From assembly GCA_038223055.1 (NCBI GenBank), contig JBBRHF010000098.1, positions 1-15,633 on the forward strand: a DNA stretch of 15,633 bases. The letters are read 5' to 3'. Source of the stretch: JBBRHF01 sp038223055. GTDB lineage: Bacteria; Actinomycetota; Actinomycetes; JACCUZ01. This document shows, piece after piece, positions 1-5,887 of this stretch (position 1 is its first letter; the number at the start of each line of letters is the position of its first letter). The translations under genes were made by a program, and so were the position numbers. The notes under the pieces are model-generated. The model was not told the DNA's origin, did not search any database, and saw nothing but the letters and a program-made list of their open reading frames with translations.

Positions 1-250
1 GACTGGAAACACCCAACCCCGACCCGACCGCAGCCGCGGCCAGCGCCGCAGCCCGGCGCCGACGACGCAGCTCCACCATCAGTGTCACCTGAATCGCGAA
101 CCCCGCCACCAGAGGGACCAACAACCACCAGTCGGCGCGAACCTGTTGGACCAGGTGGCCCCAACCCGCCGTACCGGCGGCCACACCCACAAAGACGCCA
201 ACCAACGCAAGACCACTCAAGCCGCCCCACGCTGCACTCCGCCGGGCCAT
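1..250 (-). CDS. Small polytopic membrane protein, 3' part outside window
   Basis: About 83 N-terminal codons are visible and the gene runs off the left edge. It starts at the ATG at 250, which overlaps the TGA of the upstream gene (TGATG), so the two are probably translationally coupled. The protein begins MARRSAAWGG. It has one hydrophobic segment at about residues 9-26 (LSGLALVGVFVGVAAG), a second at about 40-58 (WWLLVPLVAGFAIQVTLM), and then a basic stretch (VELRRRRR). This resembles a family of small actinobacterial multi-pass membrane proteins often found beside SHOCT or metal-efflux genes, but the diagnostic C-terminal part is not in the window. No function is assigned. The reading frame is supported by coupling, hydrophobic pattern and GC-rich third positions. 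Confidence 0.6.
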   Translation of the reverse strand, partial: MARRSAAWGGLSGLALVGVFVGVAAGTAGWGHLVQQVRADWWLLVPLVAGFAIQVTLMVELRRRRRAAALAAAAVGSGLGVSS

Positions 251-540
251 CACGACGGCCGTTCCGGCCGCGCCTCGAGGGCCATCTCCCGCTGCCCTCC
301 CGGAGGGCCAGCGCCCGCCACGTCATCGCGCACCCGCCGGGAATTGTCCGCATCCACATCCGCAGCCGCCGGCCGGCCACCAAGATCCTCCAACGGATCA
401 GCCTGCACCTTTCTGGTGGTACCCGACGGGAACATCCGAGTCACCGCCCATACCGTCAGCGCCAGGAACGCGCCCCAGAACGCGACCATCATCAGGCACC
501 CGCCGACCCCCATCGCGCCACACCACCCGCCTGTGAACAT
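250..540 (-). CDS. Short SHOCT-like single-pass membrane protein
   Basis: This is a 96-residue protein. The ATG at 540 is preferred over the upstream TTG at 561 because a GAGGTGG ribosome binding site lies just upstream of the ATG and inside the longer frame. A glycine- and cysteine-containing N-terminus (MFTGGWCGAMG) leads into one membrane helix at about residues 12-35, ending VWAVTRMFPSG. A soluble tail follows, whose DPLEDLGGRP and DVDADNSRRVRDDVAGAG segments align with the SHOCT pattern (DPLEILAxRxARGEIDxDEYRRR). The key Gly-Glu-Ile turn is replaced by A-D-V, so the SHOCT motif is degenerate. It overlaps the next membrane gene by one base, suggesting an operon. SHOCT tails are oligomerisation modules; the specific role here is unknown. 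Confidence 0.6.
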   Translation of the reverse strand: MFTGGWCGAMGVGGCLMMVAFWGAFLALTVWAVTRMFPSGTTRKVQADPLEDLGGRPAAADVDADNSRRVRDDVAGAGPPGGQREMALEARPERPS

Positions 541-740
541 CGACCCCACCTCACTTTCCAAGTCCGTTACCGACCACCATCGCCACCGCAGGTAGCGATA
601 TCAGCGCGAGAGAGGTGAAGGTTTGCTGAAGTCGCAGCCCGGGCCGCGGCGCTCGCTCACCGGGATGGCTGGTCCGTTGAGGCGTGCCTGTCCGACCGCC
701 CCGCTCAAGTCGTGGATACCAACGGCCGAAGAACGGGGGT

Positions 741-1487
741 GTGACCAACGGAGTCGATGTCGGAGCAGTGGGCGGCATCTCGGCAGCCCTGGCCCGTGTC
801 AGTCAGATCCAGACGGCCCTGTCCGCCGTCAACCCAACCGCGCCGACCCCGGCCACGTCGTTCGCCCGAGCGTTGGCCGACGCGATGCAACCGACCGTCA
901 CGACCCGCAACGCAGCCGCAGCCGCAGCCGCAGGTCAGAGCCCAGCGCTGGCCGCTTGGCCCGCCTTCGGTCCGTCGAGCAACGCCTCGGCGGCCTCGGC
1001 CGCGCCGATTGCGGGCCTGGGCAGCGCCAGTTTCGCCGCGAACACTGCCGCCATCACCGCGGCGGCACCCGCAAACCCCAACGCGGGATGGGTCCTGCCC
1101 GTCCACGGCCGGATCACCAGCCCCTTCGGCATGCGCACCCACCCCGTCACCGGCGTCTACAAGCTGCACACAGGAACTGACTTCGCGGCTACCGCCGGAA
1201 CCAGGGTCGGCGCTGCCGCGGCCGGCGTCGTGGTCTCGGCCCGATGGGAAAACGGGAACGGGAACACCGTCGTGGTCGACCACGGCAACGGCATCACCAC
1301 GAAGTACGCCCACGCCTCGAAATTGCTCGTGACTCCGGGCGAGCGGGTGGATGCAGGACAAGCTGTCATCGCCGCGGGCAGCACCGGTTTCGCCACCGGC
1401 CCGCACCTGCACCTCGAGGTCCGCGATCATGGCCAGCCCGTCGACCCGCTGCCGTGGCTCCGCCAACACGGCGTCGAGGTGGTCTGA
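741..1487 (+). CDS. M23 family (LytM-type) peptidoglycan endopeptidase
   Basis: This 248-residue protein starts at the GTG at 741 (MTNGVDVGAVGG), 8-9 bases after a G-rich stretch (GGGGGT). A longer frame from 684 has an unconvincing basic N-terminus. The N-terminal third (ISAALARVSQIQTALSA, then SFARALADAM) resembles leaders of hydrolases found in actinobacterial flagellar clusters and is followed by an Ala-rich linker. The M23 domain spans about residues 117-245: GRITSPFGMR, zinc-ligand motif H143-T-G-T-D147, the YAHAS motif, and the H222-L-H224 motif in TGPHLHLEV. All expected ligand and catalytic residues are present, so it is probably active in cleaving peptide cross-links of the cell wall. 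No signal peptide or membrane anchor is visible, so export would need a non-Sec route or lysis. No flagellar neighbours are in the window. Confidence 0.88.
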   Translation: MTNGVDVGAVGGISAALARVSQIQTALSAVNPTAPTPATSFARALADAMQPTVTTRNAAAAAAAGQSPALAAWPAFGPSSNASAASAAPIAGLGSASFAANTAAITAAAPANPNAGWVLPVHGRITSPFGMRTHPVTGVYKLHTGTDFAATAGTRVGAAAAGVVVSARWENGNGNTVVVDHGNGITTKYAHASKLLVTPGERVDAGQAVIAAGSTGFATGPHLHLEVRDHGQPVDPLPWLRQHGVEVV

Positions 1488-1533
1488 CCACCAACCTGCG
1501 CCATCAACGGCGGTCGTGATCGGCCGGCAGTTT

Positions 1534-1551
1534 CCCGAGAGATCTCTTGGG
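1534..1551. terminator. 18-bp palindrome between convergent genes
   Basis: CCCGAGAGATCTCTTGGG is self-complementary over 18 bases with one G-T pair. It lies in the 94-bp gap between the convergent M23 and M56 genes. It could act as a bidirectional terminator, but there is no T-tract and the stem is short. Confidence 0.25.
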
Positions 1552-1581
1552 TGGGCGCTCCGGCGAGGTTGCGGCCAGCCG

Positions 1582-2542
1582 TCACGGGTGCGGCGGGGAC
1601 ACGGTCAGCGCGCCTGCTGCGCTCGTGGAGCGGGTCTGCTCGAACAGGTGCTCCGCATCCCGCTGGGCCTCCACGGTCGAGGAGACCGTGACCGCCAGGA
1701 GCGCGGCCAGGGCCAGCAGCGCGGCGAGCCGCCGCCGGGGCGGGGGCGCCAGCAGGGCGCGCACCCGGGTCACGAGCGCAGATTCGGCGGCGTCCAGAGC
1801 GACCGCGCGCCAGCCTGCGGGCGTGGTCCGCGCGTCGTGGCGGCGGGCGCCGACCCGCGCGAGGGCGTGCGCGACGACCGCGCGGTCCCCGGTCACGAGG
1901 GCGGCGTCCTCATCGGCCCACCGTTCGGTCGCGAACCGGACAGCCGCAACGAACGATATCAGGAGCGGATTCACCGCCGACGTCAGCTCGGTCACCGCCC
2001 GGTAGCGGTAATGGTTGTGGCGCAGGTGCGCGGCCTCGTGTGCGAGCACCGCGCGGCGCTCCCCGGCGGGTAGCGCGGCGAGCAGCGACCGGGACGCGAC
2101 GATCCGTCCCAGCGCCCCGGGCAGGGCGTACACGTCCTCCGCGTCGTCGTCGAGGACGACGAGCTGACCGGGCTCCCGCCCAGGCTCAGGCACAGCACGC
2201 GGACCGCGGCGAGCGCTCGGTATCGGCTGAAAGCCGTCCGCACGCCGCGGGCGCCGAGGATGAGCACAGCCGCGCACGCGGCGCCAGCGACGAGCTGCGG
2301 CACCGGGTTCGCCGCGGACAGCGAGGCCACCGACGACCGGCCCAGGCCGCGACCGGCGCCAACTTCCCGAGCAGGGTGAACGCGAGAAGGCCCAGGACGA
2401 AGCTGGTCGCGGTCGCGACCAGCACCGCGGAACCGGCCAGCGCCCGCGCCGCGGTCGCGGGCGGCAGCGCCCTGCCTAGCGCCCCGGCACCCACGCCCAT
2501 CAGCAACGCGGCGAGGAGTGGCACGTAGACGGCGACCCCCAT
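1582..2542 (-). pseudogene. M56 family (BlaR1-like) zinc peptidase, two frameshifts
   Basis: The coding sequence is readable only by changing frame twice. The first part starts at the ATG at 2542, five bases after the blaI stop, and gives MGVAVYVPLLAALLMGVG and further membrane segments to about 2340. The second part, about 2340-2180, reads SVASLSAANPVPQLVAG and on to RYRALAAVR. The third, about 2180-1582, contains EPGQLVVLDDDAEDVYALPG, the zinc motif HEAAHLRHNHY (HExxH), TERWADEDAA and a C-terminal hydrophobic segment (LAALLALAALLAV). Each junction is explained by one missing base. The parts together give the usual actinobacterial M56 layout of about 310-320 residues. In the family, M56 proteins are membrane metalloproteases paired with BlaI repressors and thought to inactivate them in response to cell-wall stress. 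Here the protein is either lost or hidden by sequence errors. Confidence 0.8.
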
Positions 2543-2547
2543 CCGGG

Positions 2548-2916
2548 CTACCGGCCCTTGCCTTGGCGCAGCAGGCGGCGCAGCACGGGCACGTCGGACG
2601 GATCCAGCTCGTCCACAAACCGGGCGAGAACCTGCTCGCGGTCCCGGGCGGCGTCCAGGGCTTGGCGCATCACCCGCGCCTGCACGTTCGACGCGTCCGC
2701 CAGCGCGTAGGCGAACGTGCGTCCGGTGCTCTCGCGGGTCGCAGCGCCCTTCTCGTGCAGCCGGGCCAGCGTCGTCATCACGGTCGTGTAGGCCAGGTCG
2801 CCGCCGAGGTGCTCGAGGACGTGCCGTGGCGTCATCGGCCCACCGGCCAGCGCGGCGAGCACCTCGTTCTCCAGCGCACCCCGGTCGCGGCGTGCCGCAC
2901 CTCGATGTTCAGCCAC
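2548..2916 (-). CDS. blaI: BlaI/MecI/CopY-family winged-helix repressor
   Basis: This 122-residue protein starts at the GTG at 2916, preceded by GGAGG eight bases upstream. Residues about 10-80 form the BlaI winged helix: LENEVLAALAGGPMTPRHVLEHL, then the recognition helix LAYTTVMTTLARLHEKGAATR and the wing FAYALAD (each listed in short pieces of one domain). The C-terminal helices (VMRQALDAARDREQVLARFV, LRRLLRQGK) correspond to the dimerisation region cut by the partner protease in this family. It ends five bases before the M56 gene, so the two form an operon. A dyad of BlaI-operator type lies 23 bases upstream in the divergent promoter, consistent with autoregulation. The repressor looks intact although its protease partner is frameshifted. 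Confidence 0.9.
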   Translation of the reverse strand: MAEHRGAARRDRGALENEVLAALAGGPMTPRHVLEHLGGDLAYTTVMTTLARLHEKGAATRESTGRTFAYALADASNVQARVMRQALDAARDREQVLARFVDELDPSDVPVLRRLLRQGKGR

Positions 2917-2938
2917 CCGTCGCCTCCATCCATCCCGT

Positions 2939-2959
2939 CTACTACGGTGATGATAGTAG
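2939..2959. promoter_or_regulatory. Candidate BlaI operator dyad
   Basis: CTACTA and TAGTAG are perfect inverted half-sites with a 9-base spacer, also readable as ACTAC/GTAGT with a 10-base spacer. TACTAC/GTAGTA-like dyads are typical of BlaI/MecI-family operators. The dyad sits between the repressor start (2916, minus) and the PAP2 start (3027, plus), where a repressor would control both. AT-rich TATCAT and TAGTAGT within it could be -10 elements. Assignment is by position and motif only. Confidence 0.5.
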
Positions 2960-3026
2960 TGGGGTTACTGTCCGGCGACCGGTGGTGTCGCCGGCGGCGT
3001 CGCCCCGGTTCCGGGAGGAGAAGCCC

Positions 3027-3443
3027 ATGTTCGGTGACATCAACGAGTTCGCCCGCGACACCGGCTGGCTGCACGGCCCGCTGCTGGCGTTCGCCCGCTT
3101 CGGCGTCGTCGGGTTCGGTGTGCTGCTGGTGCTCGGATGGTGGGTGGCCCGCCAGCGTGGTCCGCGGACCGCGGCCGCAGCATTGTGGGCGGGGGCGGGG
3201 ACTCTGCTCACGGTCGCGGGGAACCAGCCGCTGGTCGCCGGGTTCCACGAGGCCCGCCCCTACACCGACCACCCCGCCATCCTGGTGATCGCGACGCGCT
3301 CGGCGGACTACTCGTTCCCCTCCGACCATGCGGTTGACATGTACGCCGCGGCGAACAAGATCCTGGGAAACGGCCGAAAGAGCCGACGCCTCGCAACCCG
3401 GTCAGGTGGCCGCCCCCTTCGCCATCTGATCGTCGTCGGCTGA
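3027..3443 (+). pseudogene. Truncated PAP2-family phosphatase
   Basis: The frame encodes 138 residues from the ATG at 3027, with a good site (GGGAGGAG) six bases upstream. Membrane segments are visible at about residues 18-43 and 48-67. PAP2 motif 1 is partly present (GFHEARPY with RP, but the usual lysine is not evident). Motif 2 is clear as DYSFPSDHAV at about residues 93-102. After that the homology stops: the last 36 residues are basic and unrelated, and the remaining helices and the third catalytic motif (SRxxxxxHxxxD) are absent. Family members of the undecaprenyl-diphosphate phosphatase type are near 200 residues. The product is therefore probably inactive. The stop codon directly abuts an inverted-repeat element. 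The gene is divergent from blaI across a shared dyad, suggesting the intact ancestor was BlaI-controlled. Confidence 0.72.
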
Positions 3444-3525
3444 GGTGCGGACAGCGGGGGGCTGACGGGCCAGGCGGGCCCGTGCCCACCGGAGTGCCGT
3501 TTGGGCGTGACCCGCTGTCCGCACC
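3444..3525. repeat. 82-bp element with perfect 15-bp inverted ends
   Basis: GGTGCGGACAGCGGG at 3444-3458 is the exact reverse complement of 3511-3525. The 52-bp interior holds a second hairpin: ACGGGCC (3465-3471) pairs with GGCCCGT (3477-3483). It fills the gap between two convergent broken genes and starts on the base after the PAP2 stop. It could be a MITE-like element, a REP-type repeat or a strong bidirectional terminator. No obvious target-site duplication flanks it. Confidence 0.6.
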
Positions 3526-3535
3526 GCCCGGCGGG

Positions 3536-4649
3536 TCAGCGGCTGGCGCGCGCGATCGGTAGCACGATGAGTGCCACGGCGGAGCCGAGCAGCAGCCCGC
3601 CGATGGCGAAGAGTCCGACCGCGATCCAGCCGAGGTTAGGAACTGTAGCACCAACGTCCGCGGTGATCGAGATGCCGGCGCTGGCAGTCGGGTTCATTGC
3701 CACGACCACCCAGTCGCCGCCGGTCGGGCGCCAGGTCAACGTCTGGGCGCCCGGGCCGGCTGCCTGCGCCGTCCAGATTGCGGTACTCGCGGGTGCGGCC
3801 GGTCCTGCTGTGGGCGCGGTGGGCGTGGGGCGGGTGACCAGCTGGTGATGACCAGCTGGTGATGACCAGGTGGTCGACTCCGGCCAGGTACTGGTTAACC
3901 TCCTTCTTCGGCGCGACGCCGATGAAGAGATCAGACGCCGGATCGATGGCGGTCGCGCGCACGTGCACCGTGCCGAGGATGTCGGTGGGGGTTAATGCGT
4001 CGGCGGAGGTGCCGAGGTCGATCTCCTCGCCGGTCACGACGTGGCGAAAGTGTTGGTGTGGGTGCTGATGTAGCCAGCCGCGTCCCGTTGCGTGTTCGTG
4101 ACCCAGGTCGCGATTCCGCCGCCGGTGAGCAGGCCCAGAGAGGCCAGCCCGAGCACCGAGCCGAGGACGAGGGACACGACCCGGCCGGCGGTCCACCCCC
4201 TGCGTCTCTGCATCGAGCGGGGTGGTGTCGGTGCTTCGCCCGGGGACTCGCCGCTCGATGGCGTCAGTGTCACCGTGCCGATCGGGTCGTGACCGCCCAT
4301 GTCCAGCCTGAACGGAGGGTACTCATCGGTCATCAGCCCGGCGTACGCGGCGACCCGCAGCGCCCAGCGGTTCATGCCAAGGACGAAGTCGAAGATCCTT
4401 GCCGGGTAGCGGCCGGTGAACGCCAGCACGATCGCTGCGACCAGAACAATCAGCCCGATCAGCCCGCCTGGTGCGATCCCGGCATTGTTGTCGGTGGTCT
4501 GCCACAGCGCCCAGGTGCCTCCGCCGACGAAGACGCCCGACCACGAGGTAGTGCGGGATGGCCAGCACCCACTTGACCAGCCACAGCCAGCGGCTCATCG
4601 CTGGGTCCAGGGTCGCGTCCACCCGCACGGGATACGTTGTCTCGGACAT
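3536..4649 (-). pseudogene. DUF4389 membrane protein, three frameshifts
   Basis: The ATG at 4649 has AAGGAG seven bases upstream. The N-terminus reads YPVRVDATLDPAMSRWLW and IPHYLVV, typical of DUF4389. Near 4540 one extra base shifts the frame, which continues VFVGGGTWALWQTTDN, LIGLIVLVAAIVLAFTGRYP, IFDFVLGMNRW, DEYPPFRLDMGG and a membrane segment, to an apparent stop at 4034. One missing base there restores VTGEEIDLGTSADALTP and on to YLAGVDHLVITS. At a 14-bp tandem repeat (3836-3869) the frame changes again and resumes as TQAAGPGAQ-type linker, LTWRPTGGDWVVVAMN, ISITADVGATVPNLGW and a final membrane helix ending IARASR. The whole, about 365 residues, matches the longer actinobacterial DUF4389 proteins. 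Function is unknown. The gene is dead, or the sequence has errors. Confidence 0.78.
3836..3869. repeat. 14-bp tandem repeat at a frameshift
   Basis: GACCAGCTGGTGAT occurs twice in tandem (3836-3849 and 3850-3863), followed by six more matching bases (GACCAG). It lies inside the DUF4389 gene exactly where the frame is lost. Two copies leave the downstream frame shifted, while a third copy would restore it. Confidence 0.85.
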
Positions 4650-4832
4650 CAGGACTCCTTCTCAATCGTGTGGTTCCAGCCTGACCGGAGCCCGGGTTCG
4701 CGGTAGAGGCCAACGGCTCATCTTGGCCGGTGAGGACGGGCAGCTCGACCGGGCCAATCCGGAACAGGTCTTCCTCCCTGGCCCGAGCCCGACCCCCCTT
4801 CCGGGCCGGTCACCGCGCTTAAGCTCGTCAGC

Positions 4833-5186
4833 ATGGACGACATCGCCGGTGTTCGGGCTCGAGTTCTGGGCAACCTGGCTCGGAACACGGCCGAGTTGGC
4901 CCGGCTGGAGCAGGACCACGCGAGCCTGATCCAGGCCTCGGAGTCGTCCAACGCAGACGACGAGCACGACCCAGAGGGCGCCACCATCGCGTTCGAACGT
5001 GAGCAACTGGTGTCGATCATGACCCGGCTGAGGCGCACCATGGACGGGCTGCGCCAGGCCCTGACCGACCTGGACGAGGGCCGGTACGGGATCTGCGTCC
5101 GGTGCGGTGAACCGATTGATCCGGCCCGGCTCGCGGTGCGTCCGCAGGCCACCTTCTGTGTCACCTGCACCGCAGGCCGCAGGTAA
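4833..5186 (+). CDS. DksA/TraR-family C4 zinc-finger protein
   Basis: This 117-residue protein runs from the ATG at 4833; no strong ribosome binding site is visible. Residues 1-75 form a long helical region (ARVLGNLARNTAELARLEQD, EREQLVSIMTRLRRTMDGLR) of the coiled-coil type seen in DksA/TraR proteins. The zinc finger is C88-x2-C91-x17-C109-x2-C112, with YGICVRCGEPIDPARLAVRP, the signature of zf-dskA_traR. Many actinobacterial members of this length bind RNA polymerase or are uncharacterised. The acidic tip residues of Escherichia coli DksA (DxxDxA) are not evident in the coiled coil. Length and all four cysteines look normal, so it is probably functional. The downstream neighbour is a transposition-ATPase relic and gives no clue to function. 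Confidence 0.88.
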   Translation: MDDIAGVRARVLGNLARNTAELARLEQDHASLIQASESSNADDEHDPEGATIAFEREQLVSIMTRLRRTMDGLRQALTDLDEGRYGICVRCGEPIDPARLAVRPQATFCVTCTAGRR

Positions 5187-5339
5187 CCCGGCGAGGCCCT
5201 CCCGCCGGTGCTCGACCCAGCCGGATCCGCCGACCAGGTGAATCGTCGCTCGGCCGCCGCGGCCGGCCGCAAGCAGGCACAGCGCCACCCCGGCGGTGAA
5301 CCCATGTTCCTCACCCGCGAGCAGGGCCGGCACGCCGAG

Positions 5340-5510
5340 CTGCTCATCGTCTTGAAGTCGACCGGCTCAAGACCGCCACCGGAACAGCTACGCGACCGGC
5401 ACGACCGCACCGGCGCCGGCGTCATCCTGATCGGCATGCCCGGCATCGAGAAGCGCCTGGCCCGCTGCCGACAGCTCCACAGCCGCATCGGATTCGTCCA
5501 CCAGAGCAGG
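5340..5510 (+). pseudogene. Relic of a TniB/IstB-like AAA transposition ATPase
   Basis: The frame reads LLIV, then LRDRHDRTGAGVILIGMPG, IEKRLARCRQLHSRIGFVHQ. This closely matches the stretch after Walker B in TniB-like ATP-binding proteins of DDE transposons (QLRDLYDRTGxGxxLIGMPGxEKRLARYPQLYSRVGF). Between LLIV and EQLRD the expected Walker B text (DEVDRLKTAT) appears in a neighbouring frame, so two compensating frameshifts are present. The Walker A region and the N-terminus are missing, and the sequence after HQSR is unrelated. It is therefore an internal fragment of about 57 codons. No matching transposase is found next to it. Confidence 0.65.
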
Positions 5511-5573
5511 TCTGCTCCCGCTGAGCCTGGATCCACAGATCGGGGTTCGCTGTTGGTAGGCGTGGGCGCGTGA

Positions 5574-5887
5574 GAATCTCGCATCCAGCGAATACCCTTC
5601 TTTTGAAGGGCTCTGCGGGTGCCTGGTAGGAGCTGCCAGCAGGGTGGGAAAGAGTTGCGGATGCTGGTGTATCCCAGATCGGTGGCGTCAGGGGGCGCCG
5701 GCGAGCGTGGAGTCCGGCAGAGTTGGGAGCGAACGGTAACGTCGAGGCCTGCAATCACCGGCCGGTGGTCCTTGCAGACAGGCGGAGCGCAGTCACCGAT
5801 GCGACCTGAAGCGCCACGGCAAGCAGCAGTCGAGTAACTGTCTCTGCACCCCGCGATGGAATCAGCGCCCAGCCAGAGACCTGTCGG
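5574..5887. other. Gene-free stretch
   Basis: I see no credible gene here. Open frames on both strands lack motifs and ribosome binding sites. The only structure noticed is a 6-bp hairpin CCCTTC-TTTT-GAAGGG at 5595-5610. It is too weak and lacks a following T-tract to be called a terminator with confidence. The 3' end of the fadE10-like gene lies immediately after. Confidence 0.5.

Noticed and set aside
82..618. Plus-strand 178-codon and 149-codon frames over the left-end membrane genes
   Set aside because: Arg/Pro-rich shadow translations opposite two minus-strand genes with coupled start/stop and membrane segments.
705..1469. 254-codon minus-strand frame opposite the M23 gene
   Set aside because: Gly/Arg-rich with no domain; the plus strand encodes a complete M23 peptidase.
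5595..5610. CCCTTC-TTTT-GAAGGG hairpin as terminator
   Set aside because: Six-bp stem with no T-tract and no intact gene ending just upstream; too weak.
4718..5758. 346-codon minus-strand open frame antisense to the dksA-like gene and TniB relic
   Set aside because: Composition is Ser/Arg/Cys-rich without motifs. It overlaps two recognisable plus-strand coding regions and has no ribosome binding site; it is the antisense shadow expected in GC-rich DNA.
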